A stretch of DNA of 64,000 bases from Dactylorhiza incarnata (Eukaryota; Streptophyta; Magnoliopsida; Asparagales; Orchidaceae). The stretch lies in assembly GCA_033032865.1 (NCBI GenBank), contig JAWHQI010000009.1:10124001-10188000 (forward strand). The letters are read 5' to 3'. Below, piece after piece: positions 10,613 through 22,462 of this stretch (the stretch's first letter is position 1; each line of letters begins with the position of its first letter). The notes beneath the pieces are model-generated. The model ran no database searches. It was not told the origin of the DNA and saw only the letters and a list, made by a program, of their open reading frames with translations. Made by a program: the position numbers and the translations under genes.

Positions 10613-11187
10613 AATCATGGAGCACCGTTTACTAATGCCTCTAACTCGGGCGTGAGGAGTCATCCAAACTTCTCTTGGAAACAAAACGTTCCAGGCCAAC
10701 GATGGCAAGGAGGCTCACATCAATTCGATGCTCAAGCATCTGGTAGCCAACCGCGGCCGCCTTAACCGAGTTATAATCAAGGTGCCCCGACTCCTAAGAA
10801 AAGCAACCTCGAAGAAATGATGGAGAGGTTTATGCAGGCCGCAAACTCGAATATAGTTAACCAAACAGCGTCCATGCGAAGCTTGGAGGCACAATTGGGC
10901 CAATTGGCTCAATTGTTAACCGAGCGTTCGCAAGGGACCCTTCCCAGCAACACAGAAAAAAATCCTATCAATAAGGGAAGAGTCTTACCGACACGGAAGT
11001 GGTTAACCCAAGTGAATTAGTAATCACTTGTTCTATTAATAATGTCAAAACTGCTGCCTTATGCGACTCCGGTTCATCCCGCAACATCCTTGCATTGCAA
11101 GACGTTGCTAAATTGCAACTCGAAATGAATACGTACGATCGGAAGTCTTTGGTGCTTGCTAATGGGACCATTATTCAGTCGAAGTGA
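10613..11187 (+). pseudogene. Gag C-terminus and start of retropepsin domain (outer copy)
   Basis: In the gag frame the reading continues with a GVRSHPNFSW-type linker, a second TAA near 10764, then a KSNLEEMMERFMQAANSN helix and LGQLAQLLTERSQG. A 1-base frameshift near 10978 moves the reading to the frame of 10999-11187. That frame holds the protease active-site motif CDSGSSRNILAL (about 11068-11103), equivalent to DLGAS in other Athila-like proteases. A TGA at 11185-11187 separates it from the next block. Confidence 0.75.
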
Positions 11188-11190
11188 GAA

Positions 11191-11904
11191 GTGAAAAATG
11201 TTGAAGTCATGGTCGAGGGGACGGTGGTGGTCGCTGACTTTCAAGTATTGGGACCCCAAGAGAATAAATCTGTCCCCACCTTGGGAGTGCCGTTCTTGAA
11301 AGAGAGCGGTGCCACTTTGGATTTCTCTGCAGGGAGTTTTATCATCCCTACTTGCCCCAAGATTGTGACTGAAACATTGTCTCTCTCTCCCCAAATTATT
11401 TCTGATGAATCTCTTAGTAATGCAAGAATCAGGGCTGAAATAGAATCGTTGGAGGAAGAAAAGGATGAGAAGCAGTCATGCGAAAAAGAAGAAGAAGTAG
11501 ACTTACGAAAGGAATGTGACCCGGAGAGGAAGGAGAGCCTCGTTTCTGAAACCGCCAAGCAGAACTTAACTCGGGACAATGTCCCATTTTTATTTAGCAA
11601 GAAATCGTGTAATGAACCTCTTAAACAGTCTGTCTCTTGGGCTGACCCAGTTGCCACGACGGCAACGGAAGTGATTCCACCCACCACCAAGGTGGGAAAA
11701 TCTGACGACTATCAACGCTGGCGCCTTCCAACCGTGGAGAAGTTGAAACAAGAAAGACGATTGCGTGGTGCACGCTCCACTACTTCCAGTGGCAAGATGG
11801 CAGAGGCTAGGGAAAAATTTGGTGACACCAATTTTGGCCCTAAAGCTTTCACCTCCAGCCTACAAGCCACTGGAGACGTGCACTACAAAAGCGCGTATAG
11901 CTGA
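11191..11904 (+). pseudogene. Retropepsin C-terminal lobe plus acidic tail (outer copy)
   Basis: Continues the protease fold with VVADFQVLG and LGVPFLKESGATLDF, then a Glu/Lys-rich tail to residue 237 with a conserved SWADPV segment and a basic KLKQERRLR segment. The inner copy has the same order at 17265-17900, so the tail is a family trait. No reverse transcriptase follows. The tail function is unknown. Confidence 0.7.
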
Positions 11905-13640
11905 TGTTCTTTTTCCTATGCTGTGATCTGTGTGTGTGAAACTTTTCTCTAAATTTTCTGCTTTATGAACAATGCTTAATACAGGTATTTGGTACACCTT
12001 TAAGGACGTTAAACAAAAGGGCTTCTTGGTAGACAACCCATGGGAACCACCCAGTTCCATTTGCCTTTTATTTTCTTTTATGTTTTGTTATTTCCTTCTT
12101 GCTAACGTCGTAGGTTGAAGCTCTCGCTTGGTGGATGCGGAAGGAGAAAAATTTAAAGAAGGAACTACCACACTTCTGGCATGCTCTTTTATGAGCATAG
12201 GTCCTCTCTATCCCTATTTTCCCTATTCCTAAATTGTCTATTTTATTTTGTTTTGATCAAGTCTGGGGGAGAGAGCGAGTTGTGCACGTGCTCACACTTT
12301 GCATGGCATGTTAGAATGTGATGAGTTAGGATTTATCATTTTGTTGCACACATTGCATAAACTTGCACCTAGTTCACGCGCACTTGATCATGCGCGCTTA
12401 TTGGATATTACTGCGAGGTTCCCCGCTCGTAAGAATTGGATTGTTAGTGTAGGAGTGAGGAGTAGAGAAAAATGTTAACTCGAGTAGTGCTCTAGTCAAA
12501 TGTTCCCGTCACGCTTAGAAATTCAATTAGAGTAGAATAAAATTCAAAGTTATAATTTAATTACTTCTATTATAGTAGCTGCAATTTATTTTACTTTAGT
12601 GGTGAATTCAACGGTAGCATAAGGTCAAGTGTAGCTGGACTAGTAGTAGCTTATTACTAGGGTCGGAAGGAAGGACAACCTTTCTCGGTGGCTAGAACTT
12701 GCACTAGGCTACTCTTGAAACGATTGCGTTGAAGTACTCAATATAAAATGTGATATAGGCCATTTCTTGATCCGTTTGTGCTTTTGAAATCCTTACCAAC
12801 GTAATCACCTTTGCAAGCCCACTTGAGCCTACCTTTCCTCCTTGTTTAGCTCCACTAAAATTTCACCAAAGCCATACGGCCAAACCTATTTTCGCACCAA
12901 CTTTTGAGCTGAAAGAAATTTATTTATCGATCGCATTTGGTGTTTTCTCTGTGGTGTATGACAACTTTGAATTAGCTAAAGGAGCCGTTTTTATTGTGCC
13001 TACAAAAGTTATTCTGTCGAGAAAAGAAAAGAAAAGAAGAAAAAAAGGGGTTGTTCAAAATGAATACTCTCTCGACAAATTCAAATTATATTTGGCTTAG
13101 CACGCACCTAGTGTTCAGTTGAAGTCTGGGGGTGTTGTGTAATTCTTGAAAATGTTGTATTGGTGATTGTAATTCTCTTGAGTGCTCAGTTTATGTTGAA
13201 TGCGATTCCCATCGTCCTTCTACTTATCTAGCCTAAACTCAACCTAAGCCCAATCCTAACCCATAAGTCCTATTGATTTTAGATACGAGTCGTCTCATGC
13301 AGTAGAGAGAGTGCGAACGTGCAAGCCTATGGACACCGACTTTGATGGATTTGTTAGGAGTTTATCCCGAGCTTTGATTCGAGTAAAACTCTACTCATTA
13401 GTCACGCTATTTTCTCTTTTGCGCGACCGAAAGATTCACCGGGATTCACCATCCAAGTAAAGTAAATTTCAAATTACTGTTCTAGAAATAGATAGATATA
13501 ATCTTGAGTTTAATTCTGTTCTAATGTATTTCTATGCACGTGTGCATGCGACTTCGCATAGGTCTCTACCGCTCAAACTCACTCTAACATCATATTGTTC
13601 CGACAGGAGAGCTGAGTAGTTTGCCCGAGATGTGCAAATG
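11905..13640 (+). other. Non-coding 3' region of the outer element
   Basis: No ORF with family resemblance. It carries two extra copies of the polypurine-type motif AAGTCTGGGGG, at about 12259 and 13122, besides the true tract at 13641-13656. A purine-rich patch lies near 13019-13050. Equivalent spacing of three motifs is seen in the inner copy. Confidence 0.6.
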
Positions 13641-13656
13641 GTTAAGTCTGGGGGTG
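13641..13656 (+). other. Polypurine tract of the outer element
   Basis: GTTAAGTCTGGGGGTG directly before the LTR start TGATGAGTCCC. Confidence 0.8.
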
Positions 13657-13946
13657 TGATGAGTCCCATTTATATACACATTTATGGACTCATCTGGGCC
13701 GTATTTCTAGTCGATGAACTACAATTTAGGCATGTTTTTGATCATATTTGTTATTCCTTGCTAGGTGCACTCTTAGGCCCATTTCGGTGTGCATTTGCGC
13801 TCCTTGTTATTGGGGGTAAGCACATGGTGCTCCTCATCCCTTTCTCTATGTTTATCTAGTGCTGGAGGTGTTTTCCCAGCTGTTTTATCTGGTATACAGG
13901 TGGTCGGATCATCCAGTTTTCCCCCAGAATTCATGATTGTGTGCAA
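13657..13946 (+). repeat. 3' LTR of the outer element, first piece
   Basis: Matches 7958-8246 nearly base for base. It stops at the tgcaa duplication (13942-13946), where the inner element begins. Confidence 0.92.
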
Positions 13947-14814
13947 TGTTGCGATGATTCGGCAAGTGCACCGGTCGCTGTCAAGTAATAATTGTGGAGA
14001 ATAAATTCCCCGGATGTCGGTCTCTTGAGGAATGCAGGATGGGTGAACGAATCGCGCAGTGATTATTGTTACACAAGCGTTTCACAAACACAAAGAGGGG
14101 TTTTTGGTTGGTTTTCCTAATTTTAACAACAACAACAGAGATGCGGGTCGAGAACACCGCTTCGCAAAGTGAGGTGGATGCAACGGCTGCGATGCCGTGC
14201 TTCGTGAGGCGGATGAAGTGAACTCAAGTGCGAAAGGGTGAGGGTCGCAAACACCTCTTCACAACCGTCGTTAGCTCTTGCTAACACGGAGCAAACACCT
14301 TGCGTGCGTGTGCGAGTGAGTGAGTGAGAACGGAATGAATCATGAGCAAACCATGGAGAAAAACAAAGAAATATTCATTTTCATCAAAGTAAATATCACA
14401 ATATTCATCTAGTACATGGTTCAAAGAGTGCAATGAAGGGAAAGAAGAAAGAAATAACCGGCGGTGAAGATTAGCGGCCGTTCACGGCCGGAATGGTAGG
14501 TTGTCGGGCTACCTCCGGACTCGGACGGACAATGCTTCCGGCGTAGAGAGCTGTCACAATCTCCCTACGTGCTCCATCGTCTTCGACTCAAGGTCTCTTC
14601 TTCTTCTCACCGGGCGGAAAGCGAAAATGGTTGCTTGGAGGCTTGCGGACGATGGAGAACACTCACGGACGATGGAGGAAGGCTTGGAATGGATGGAGGA
14701 GGCTTCCCCTTGCGTGGAAGATGAAGTAGGGGCGTTCCAGGGCGGTGGTCGGCGGCGTACGGAACAGGAACCTCGCTCCCGGAATGATCGATCCGCCCTA
14801 AAATCGCAACAGGC

Positions 14815-14824
14815 GTTTAAATAG
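14815..14824 (-). promoter_or_regulatory. TATA-like box of the inner element 3' LTR
   Basis: The minus strand reads CTATTTAAAC; the array of GGTCGTGCGCAC palindromes lies just upstream. The matching box in the 5' LTR is at 20574-20583. Confidence 0.5.
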
Positions 14825-14844
14825 GCGCTGGATTGAATACTGCG

Positions 14845-15230
14845 CACGATCATTGGCGCACGACCAGTGGTCGTGCGCACTGGAATTCTGCGATCGTGCG
14901 CACTGCCTGGACAGAACCTGCAAGAGACGAAATTATAAAATACAATGTTCGCACGACCAGTGGCGCACGACCAGTGGCGCACGACCAGTGGCGCACGACC
15001 GGTGGTCGTGCGCACTGGAGTTGATGGTCGTGCGCACTACAGCAAACAGAACTCAGAAATTTAATGGTCAATGCGCACGAGCAGTGGCGCACGACCGATG
15101 GTCGTGCGCACTGGAGTCGATGGTCGTGCGCACTGCACCAGACAGAACTCGTGAAAAAGGGTTAAGTGCGCACGATTAGTGGCGCACGACCGGTGGTCGT
15201 GCGCACTAGAACAAGTGATCGTGCGCAGTG
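14845..15230. repeat. U3 palindrome array, motif GTGCGCACGACC/GGTCGTGCGCAC
   Basis: Several inverted pairs of GCGCACGACC and GGTCGTGCGC around short centres such as agt, ggt or gat. The copy in the 5' LTR is at 20604-20985. The two arrays differ in unit number: a deletion of two units near 20712 and an extra aacaagtgatcgtgcgcact unit near 20940 in the right copy. Confidence 0.85.
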
Positions 15231-15487
15231 TTCCTGTGCAGAATTGCACCGGAAACACTTGCACGCCTCCTATTCCAGCACAAACACAGATCTAGCCACT
15301 GAAAGTGGCACTTAACAACATATGAATACTACTAAAGATAATACACACGAAAACACACCAAAGTGGGCCTAAATGTGCACCTAGCATGGGTTATCAAATA
15401 TAGACTATAATAAGGCTAAAGTGTGGTGAATTTACTGAATAATGGCCCGGATGAGTCCATAAATGTGTATATGATCAGGACTCATCA

Positions 15488-15503
15488 CACCCCCAGACTT
15501 AAC
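15488..15503 (-). other. Polypurine tract of the inner element
   Basis: The minus strand reads GTTAAGTCTGGGGGTG against the 3' LTR start TGATGAGTCC; identical to the outer copy's tract. Confidence 0.85.
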
Positions 15504-17264
15504 TGTTTGCGCGTCCCGAGCAAACGAATCCGGTGGAATGTGAAAACGATAGCTAACATAGAGAATTACACAAGGGAGTACGGTGCGAAGTAACGTACGC
15601 ATGCGAGTAGAAATTCTAGTAGAAGAAGATTCTAACTATGCTAACTAATTTACGTAAGTATTAAAGTGTAATTAAAGATTTAGTTATACTCAGTTGGTGA
15701 ATTATGATGAATTTGGCGATCATGCCCGGTATGAAAGCGACGAGACACTGAGGCGGGTGTTGCACAAGATCGGGGCTTAGGAATAACTCCGCTGAAATCC
15801 ATCAACGTCGTGAACCATACGCTTGCCCGGTCACACTCTCTCCACGGCGCTAGCAAACTCGCAAATCAAATCAGTAGGACTTATAGGATTAAAACGAGGC
15901 TTAGGTTACGGTATGATATTCAAAGTTAAACACGATGGCTGCGCAACCCAAGTGAGCTATCGGAACGCTGCACCCCACAAAACCACAAACTACGCTCGTG
16001 TGACACACCCCCAGACTTATCATGAAAACCAGGTGTGCGCACGGCCTACTTCACAAACACCAACAGATTTTCTGTTTTTAGCTCGGGAGGACTTTTTTTT
16101 TTTTTTTCAAACTACTTTTTTTTTTCTTTTACATATTTTTTTCTTTTATGTATCCTCCGGTTGGTTCAACATCAGCGGATAAACTTTATTTTCCCTTCAT
16201 AACACAATGGTTCCAAACACCACACAAGTTGAAAATTATGAGCGCAGTTAAAACATTTTTGGTTGCGGGTGTAGGATAGGCTTGAGGCTTTGGTGGATGA
16301 AGAGGAGCTGAAAATAGGAATGGTAGGCACAACATGGGCTTGCAAAGGTGAATGAAATGGACATGGCATAACAAAGCTCAAACTAGCCAAAGGGTGGCCT
16401 ACATCATGTTTGACTCAACGAGTAGCTCTCACCCATGCTTCGAGAGTCGCTTGGGGCAAGTTCTTAGCCCACGAGAAAGATAAACCTTCCTCCCGACTCG
16501 AGCAACACACGACTAGCAATCGTACACACACAATACCGGGTTATCGTCAATTTCATACAAATTCACCATTTGAGTATACTAAATCTAAATTTACGCAGAA
16601 ATACTAAATATAAATTAGATGCATAAAGAAAATCTAGTTCTACTCAAATTCTACCATAACATGCGACGTGACTAGTACACTACATGAGTCGACATCGCGC
16701 TCCAAATAATAATTCCTATGTTAACAAACTATTTCACATTCCAACCAAACTAATTTAAACGGAAAAACACAAAAAGACAAGCACGCACTCAAGTGGGTGA
16801 AGTGGTGTGTAAGGAATGCAACAATGATAATGATAATGAAAAATAAAAAGCAACCTTCTAGTATGCAATGCAGCTCGTGCACAGTGGATAATAACAACCG
16901 CTCCCCCAGACTTAAGCTAAACACGATATCTAGAAATTTGAAGCTGAAAGAGGGGAGGAAGTGTTACCCAATGCTCAGAAATGAGCATACCAGACGATTG
17001 GCGTTTACGATCAAGAATAGTCCACAGCATCCGCCATCGAACACGAACCTGCAAGCACAAACTCAAGGCAACAAAAGCAAATACAAAAGCTGAACTAAAA
17101 AAAAGAAATACGAAAACGGAAATCTGGGTTGTCTCCCAGTAGCGCTTTCATTTAACGTCCTTAAGCTGGACCAAATACCTGTATTAACAGTGTTTATAAA
17201 GAGTGCAGGAATTAAAAAGAAATACTCAAAAATAGTTCATCACAGCAAATAAAACACACATCAA
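15504..17264 (-). other. Non-coding 3' region of the inner element
   Basis: No convincing ORF. Two further AAGTCTGGGGG motifs (minus) lie at about 16006-16018 and 16902-16914, echoing the outer copy. A T-rich run lies at 16091-16150. Confidence 0.6.
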
Positions 17265-18317
17265 CTAAAAGGCGCTCTTATGGTGCGCTTCTCCCGTAGC
17301 ACGTAGGCGGGAGGTGAAGGCTTTAGGGCCAGCACTGGTATTACCCAATGCTCCCCTAACCTCCGCCACCTTGCCACGGAGAGCAGCAGCACGAGCGTCA
17401 CGCAGAAGTTTTTCCTTTTTAAGTTTGGTGACAGTTGGAGACTGCCACCGCTGAGAGTTCTCAGATTTTTCTGCCTTCGAATCAGGTGGCGTCACTTCCG
17501 GCATCGTGGTGACTACCGGATCGGCCCACGAGATGGAGCGCTTACATAGTTTATTACATGATTCATCACACGGAGATAAATAAATATCATCCCTAACTAT
17601 ATTCAAGTCAACGTTTCCCGAACTGTCGTCTTCCTCCATCTCGGAGTCGAACTCTTTCCGGAAGTCGACCTCTTCTTCCTCATCCGATTGGAACTCTTCC
17701 ATTCCTCCTTCACCTGTTTCTTGAACATGTATCTTTCCTGCACCGCTTAGAAATTCATCAGAAATAACGAGAGGGGGCGGAGTGAATATTTCAGTTGTGG
17801 CTTCAGGGCAAGTAGGTTGCTGCACCACATTGGTTAGGGAAATGCACCCCGTAGCAAAATCAAGGGTAGCACCGCTCTCTTTCAAGAACGGCACCCCCAA
17901 GATAGGAATGGACTGGTTTTCTTGCGGGCCTAGAACCTGAAAATCAGCTACTACAGTTGTCCCCTAAACCGTTACCTCCACATTCTTTACTTCCCCCTCA
18001 GATTGGATAATCGTGCCATTAGCGAGAATCAGCGATTTCCTTTCCTCCGTGTTCATCTCCAGCTGTAACTTCGCAACATCTTGCAGTGCAATAACGTTGC
18101 GGGAGGAACCGGAATCGCATAAAGCCTTGGTTTCAACCTTATTGATGGAGCACGAGATTACCAGCTCACTCGGTTTGGCATCTACCGCATCTCCCAGACT
18201 TTTCCCTTGATCAATAGGGTTCTTTTCCGTGTTGCTGGGAAGGGTTCCCTGCGAACGCTCGGTTAGCGCTTAAGCTAATTGGCCCAATTGCGTCTCCAAG
18301 TTTCGCATAGATGCGGT
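17265..18317 (-). pseudogene. Gag C-terminus, retropepsin domain and acidic tail (inner copy)
   Basis: Read leftward from the gag stop: LGQLA, a stop, ALTERSQG; then ALCDSGSSRNVIALQD (protease active site, near 18080-18125); a stop near 17967 (GAG in the outer copy, TAG here); then an intact reading from 17900 to 17265 with LGVPFLKESGATLDF, a strongly acidic stretch, SWADPV and a basic end. Two of the three stops are CAA to TAA relative to the outer copy. Gag and protease were probably one ORF. Confidence 0.75.
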
Positions 18318-19592
18318 TTAATTTACCATGTTTGAATTAGCTGCAAGCAGGAATTTCTCCATCATCTCTTCTAAATTACTTTTCTTTTGGGTGGGGGGTG
18401 CTTGGTTATAATCCGGGTGCGGCGGCCTCGGTTGGCTCCCGGAGGCGTAAGCATCATTTTGATGCTGCCCCGGTGACCATCGTTGGCCGGGCGTGTTGGG
18501 ATTCCAAGAGAAGTTTGGATGACTTCTCGCTCCCGGATTATAGGCGTTATTGTAAGGCGCCCCCTTGGGTTGATTTCCTACATAGTTCACAGATTCATTT
18601 AAGGTCAAGTGTGCGAAATCACCTGCCATGTGGTTCCCCGAACATTCATAAGCATGATGGCCTCCGCCTCCACATCCTTCACAAGTAATGATAGCAGCAG
18701 GCGCAGATGGAGTGGGGAGTGAGTCGACCATGAAAAGACATCGGCCGCTTCTCGGGGCATTTCTCCCTGCAGTCCAGAACGTACTGTGGGAGGCAGTGTC
18801 ACGCAAAATCCGAAGGGCTTCGTCCGGAGTGTGGTTCATCAGGGTACCACCCGCTGCGGCATCGATCATTGCCCTGTAGTGGGGCTCGATTGCAAAGTAG
18901 AATAACTCGACCACATTCCATAGCTGGAGCTCATGTCCAGGACAACGGCGAAGGAGCTCGTTAAGGCGCACCCATGCTTCAGAAAGGGTCTCTTGGTCCA
19001 GTTGATGAAATGTGGCGATCTCCCGCCGCAAGCTCACGATCTTGTCCACAGGATGGAATTTAGCGAGGAACTTGGATGCAAGGGCATCCCAAGTTGCAGC
19101 AGTCCCGGGCGGAATGGAGTGAAGCCACACTTTTGCCTTGTCCCGGAGAGAGAAGGGGAACAGTCTCAGCTTGACTGTGCCATCAGCAATCCCGGCATAG
19201 CGGAAGGTTCCGCAGATATCAGAAAATTTTGCCAGATGCAGATGCGGGTCTTCGCTAGCCAGCCCTGAAAACTGAGCATTGTTGCGGATAATGTTTAAGA
19301 TCGCTGGCTTGATCTCAAACTGATTATTCATGATGTTGGGCCCAAACCCCGGGTACACACTCCCAGCAGTGGGGGTGGTGTAGTCTCTCATCGTGCGGGG
19401 TCGAGGCCTCGCCGCCTCCTGCTCGTCGCCAGGCAGATGTTGCCCCTCGTTGGGCACTCTCGCATCATCATCGTTCGGGTTTACTTGATCACCCATGGCC
19501 GCTTGTACGGCTGCAGCGCGCCTTCGCGCGCGAGCAGTCCGTTCGATTTCTGGGTCAAAAGGTGCGAGTTCACCGGCGGTCTGTCTCTGCAT
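18318..19592 (-). pseudogene. gag: Gag polyprotein (inner copy), nearly complete
   Basis: A 424-residue reading starting MQRQTAGELAPFDPEIE. The core region matches the outer gag, with FPFSLRDKAKVWL and KFHPVDK, and there is one CCHC knuckle, CEGCGGGGHHAYEC. It ends at a TAA where the outer copy has CAA, inside the SNLEEMMEKF helix region, so it is truncated relative to the family. The start is chosen as the first Met after the primer site and a roughly 90-nt leader. Probable role: virus-like particle formation. Confidence 0.85.
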
Positions 19593-19681
19593 ACACTGTC
19601 AGAAACAGAAGAAAACAAGGAAGTTCAAAGACAACAGCTCGTATAACGAAAATCACTACACAAGACGATACACGTCTGCAT

Positions 19682-19699
19682 TCCCCGGCAACGGCGCCA
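19682..19699 (-). other. Primer-binding site, tRNA-Asp (perfect)
   Basis: The minus strand reads TGGCGCCGTTGCCGGGGA, exactly complementary to the plant tRNA-Asp(GTC) 3' end including CCA, 6 nt from the 5' LTR. Confidence 0.95.
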
Positions 19700-19705
19700 A
19701 AAACT

Positions 19706-21240
19706 TGTTGCGATGATTCGACAAGTGCACCGGTCGCTGTCAAGTAATAATTGTGGAGAATAAATTCCCCGGATGTCGGTCTCTTGAGGAATGCAGGATG
19801 GGTGAACGAATCGCGCAGTGATTATTGTTACACAAGCGTTTCACAAACACAAAGAGGGGTTTTTGGTTGGTTTTCCTAATTTTAACAACAACAACAGAGA
19901 TGCGGGTCGAGAACACCGCTTCGCAAAGTGAGGTGGATGCAACGGCTGCGATGCCGTGCTTCGTGAGGCGGATGAAGTGAACTCAAGTGCGAAAGGGTGA
20001 GGGTCGCAAACACCTCTCCACAACCGTCGTTAGCTCTTGCTAACACGGAGCAAACACCTTGCGTGCGTGTGCGAGTGAGTGAGTGAGAACGGAATGAATC
20101 ATGAGCAAACCATGGAGAAAAACAAAGAAATATTCATTTTCATCAAAGTAAATATCACAATATTCATCTAGTACATGGTTCAAAGAGTGCAATGAAGGGA
20201 AAGAAGAAAGAAATAACCGGTGGTGAAGATTAGCGGCCGTTCACGGCCGGAATGGTAGGTTGTCGGGCTACCTCCGGACTCGGACGGACAATGCTTCCGG
20301 CGTAGAGAGCTGTCACAATCTCCCTACGTGCTCCGTCGTCTTCGACTCAAGGTCTCTTCTTCTTCTCACCGGGCGGAAAGCGAAAATGGTTGCTTGGAGG
20401 CTTGCGGACGATGGAGAACACTCACGGACGATGGAGGAAGGCTTGGAATGGATGGAGGAGGCTTCCCCTTGCGTGGAAGATGAAGTAGGGGCGTTCCAGG
20501 GCGGTGGTCGGCGGCGTACAGAACAGGAACCTCGCTCCCGGAATGATTGATCCGCCCTAAAATCGCAACAGGCGTTTAAATAGGCGCTGGATTGAATACT
20601 GCGCACGATCATTGGCGCATGACCAGTGGTCGTGCGCACTGGAATTCTGCGATCGTGCGCACTGCCTGGACAGAACCTGCAAGAGACGAAATTATAAAAT
20701 ACAATGTTCGCACGACCAGTGGCGCACGACCGGTGGTCGTGCGCACTGGAGTTGATGGTCGTGCGCACTACAGCAAACAGAACTCAGAAATTTAATGGTC
20801 AATGCGCACGAGCAGTGGCGCACGACCGATGGTCGTGCGCACTGGAGTCGATGGTCGTGCGCACTGCACCAGACAGAACTCGTGAAAAAGGGTTAAGTGC
20901 GCACGATTAGTGGCGCACGACCGGTGGTCGTGCGCACTAGAACAAGTGATCGTGCGCACTAGAACAAGTGATCGTGCGCAGTGTTCCTGTGCAGAATTGC
21001 ACCGGAAACACTTGCACGCCTCCTATTCCAGCACAAACACAGATCTAGCCACTGAAAGTGGCACTTAACAACATATGAATACTACTAAAGATAATACACA
21101 CGAAAACACACCAAAGTGGGCCTAAATGTGCACCTAGCATGGGTTATCAAATATAGACTATAATAAGGCTAAAGTGCGGTGAATTTACTGAATAATGGCC
21201 CAGATGAGTCCATAAATGTGTATATGATCAGGACTCATCA
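19706..21240 (-). repeat. 5' LTR of the inner element
   Basis: 1535 bp, ends TGTTGCGATG and GACTCATCA; 99% or better identity to 13947-15487 by eye outside repeat-number changes. TATA-like box at 20574-20583 and palindrome array at 20604-20985. Confidence 0.95.
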
Positions 21241-21245
21241 TGCAA

Positions 21246-22462
21246 CACACGGTCGTGCATTTCCTTGATGCACGGACGGTTGTGGTCATGTATTCTCATC
21301 TGGGCAGAAAATGGGAGATCTGAGTTTGGTCGTGCGTTTTGACGCACGAGCGGAATTGCCCGTGCGTGAGTAAAACGCACGGTCACCTGTTTCTTCCTGT
21401 TTTTAGCTTTTCTAAATTTACCTGTGCGTTTTGACGCACGGGCGGATTTGCCCGTGCGTGAGTAAATCGCATGGCTGGCGCAGCTTCACCTTCACGCCAG
21501 TTTTTATCATTAATTATCGCACGGGCAGCGCACGATTGTGCGTTCGCCCGTGCGTGACCAAAACTCTGCCTGTTTAGTATTTAAAGTAGGAAATGCTGCT
21601 ACCAAAGAAGGCCCCCGATTCCCCTCGTGGGAAAAGCCAGGAATCCCTCCATTTTTGCCCTTTCCACTGGAGGAGACAAGAGGAGACCCTTTCCAGCGAT
21701 CTCCTTTGCCATTCCTCCATCCGGGAGCATTTGCAAGCATTCTCTGCCACTAGTTCAAGCATTCTTCGCCGAGGAGACCATAGAAGCGCTGAAGATCGTT
21801 GGAGCGGTGACAGCCTCCTTCGAGTCCGCACACCATCTGAGGGCCGAGCCCGGAGAGAGGCCGACAACCTCTCACTCCGGCTGAGAACCCAAGACGCGGT
21901 GACATCTTCTATGTGGTCCTTTCTAAACTTTGATGCTTGTGCTTTATCTTTCTGTTGTTGTACGAACGCTTGTTAGGTTAATGTTATGGATCCTTGCTTG
22001 TGTTCATGTGCAATGATGATGTGGTGGTGAGAATAGCTTTCGTTTTTGTTGTGAAAGCCTAGGTTGTTTGTGTGTGAAGCCATCTAGCAATTGCTAGTGG
22101 TGATGTTGGCGAAGAGGTGAATACGACCCTCACGAAACCTTGCACTATGGCCACTCCATCCGCTTAACGAAGCGCGGCATCGCAGCCCCTGCACTCACCC
22201 ACACCTTGCGAAGCGGTGCTTTTTGACCCTCATTTCTCTTATTTTCGCAATAGCTTAGGAATCCAATCACACCCCCCCTTTGTTATTACTTAGTAATCCT
22301 TTTAACTAATTTCTGGGCAGAGCGAATCATACTACCCAACTTGTGGTCCTTTGAGATCGACATTCGGGGAGTTCCTCCCTATTTTATTACTTGAGCGACT
22401 GGTGCACTGCCGTCGTATCGCATTTCGTGCTTGCTAATTAGCGGTGCTGAAATTGCGCATCA
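21246..22462 (+). repeat. 3' LTR of the outer element, second piece
   Basis: Continues from the tgcaa duplication (21241-21245). It matches 8247-9462 and ends GCGCATCA at 22462, followed by the tcttc duplication. It holds the second copy of the CGTGCGT palindrome array and the TATA-like box at 21578-21586. Confidence 0.92.

Larger units (their letters stand above)
13947..15487 (-). repeat. 3' LTR of the inner element
   Basis: 1541 bp, plus-strand ends TGTTGCGATG and GACTCATCA. It contains a palindrome array (about 14845-15230) and a TATA-like box at 14815-14824 (minus). It has two more GCGCACGACCAGTG units than the other LTR near 14960-15000. Confidence 0.95.
13947..21240 (-). mobile_element. 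Athila-related gag-protease-only LTR element (inner copy)
   Basis: 7294 bp. LTRs are at 13947-15487 and 19706-21240, and the target duplication tgcaa is at 13942-13946 and 21241-21245. A perfect tRNA-Asp primer site, gag and retropepsin-like coding are present, with no reverse transcriptase or integrase. It is the same family as its host element but in the opposite orientation, and lies in the host 3' LTR at the edge of its palindrome array. LTR divergence is about nine transitions in about 1.53 kb plus repeat-unit gains and losses, so it is the youngest datable insertion here. Confidence 0.95.
7958..22462 (+). mobile_element. Athila-related gag-protease-only LTR element (outer copy)
   Basis: LTRs lie at 7958-9462 and 13657-22462, the latter split by the inner copy. 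The 5-bp target duplication tcttc is at 7953-7957 and 22463-22467. Removing the inner copy and its duplication leaves about 7.2 kb. The internal region (9463-13656) has a tRNA-Asp primer site, gag, a retropepsin-like domain and a 1.7-kb non-coding 3' part, but no reverse transcriptase, RNase H or integrase. It must have used enzymes from an autonomous relative. It is inserted in the accessory ORF of the copia element. Confidence 0.92.

Noticed and set aside
14554..15179. Repetitive ORFs rich in SAHDHWRTT and VRTTTGRAP words in the inner LTRs (also 20313-20910)
   Set aside because: Produced by the GCGCACGACC array in several frames and on both strands; not protein-coding.
19682..19699. tRNA-Asp gene
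   Set aside because: Only the 3' 17-18 bases match, at the LTR edge; this is the primer-binding site and no cloverleaf surrounds it.
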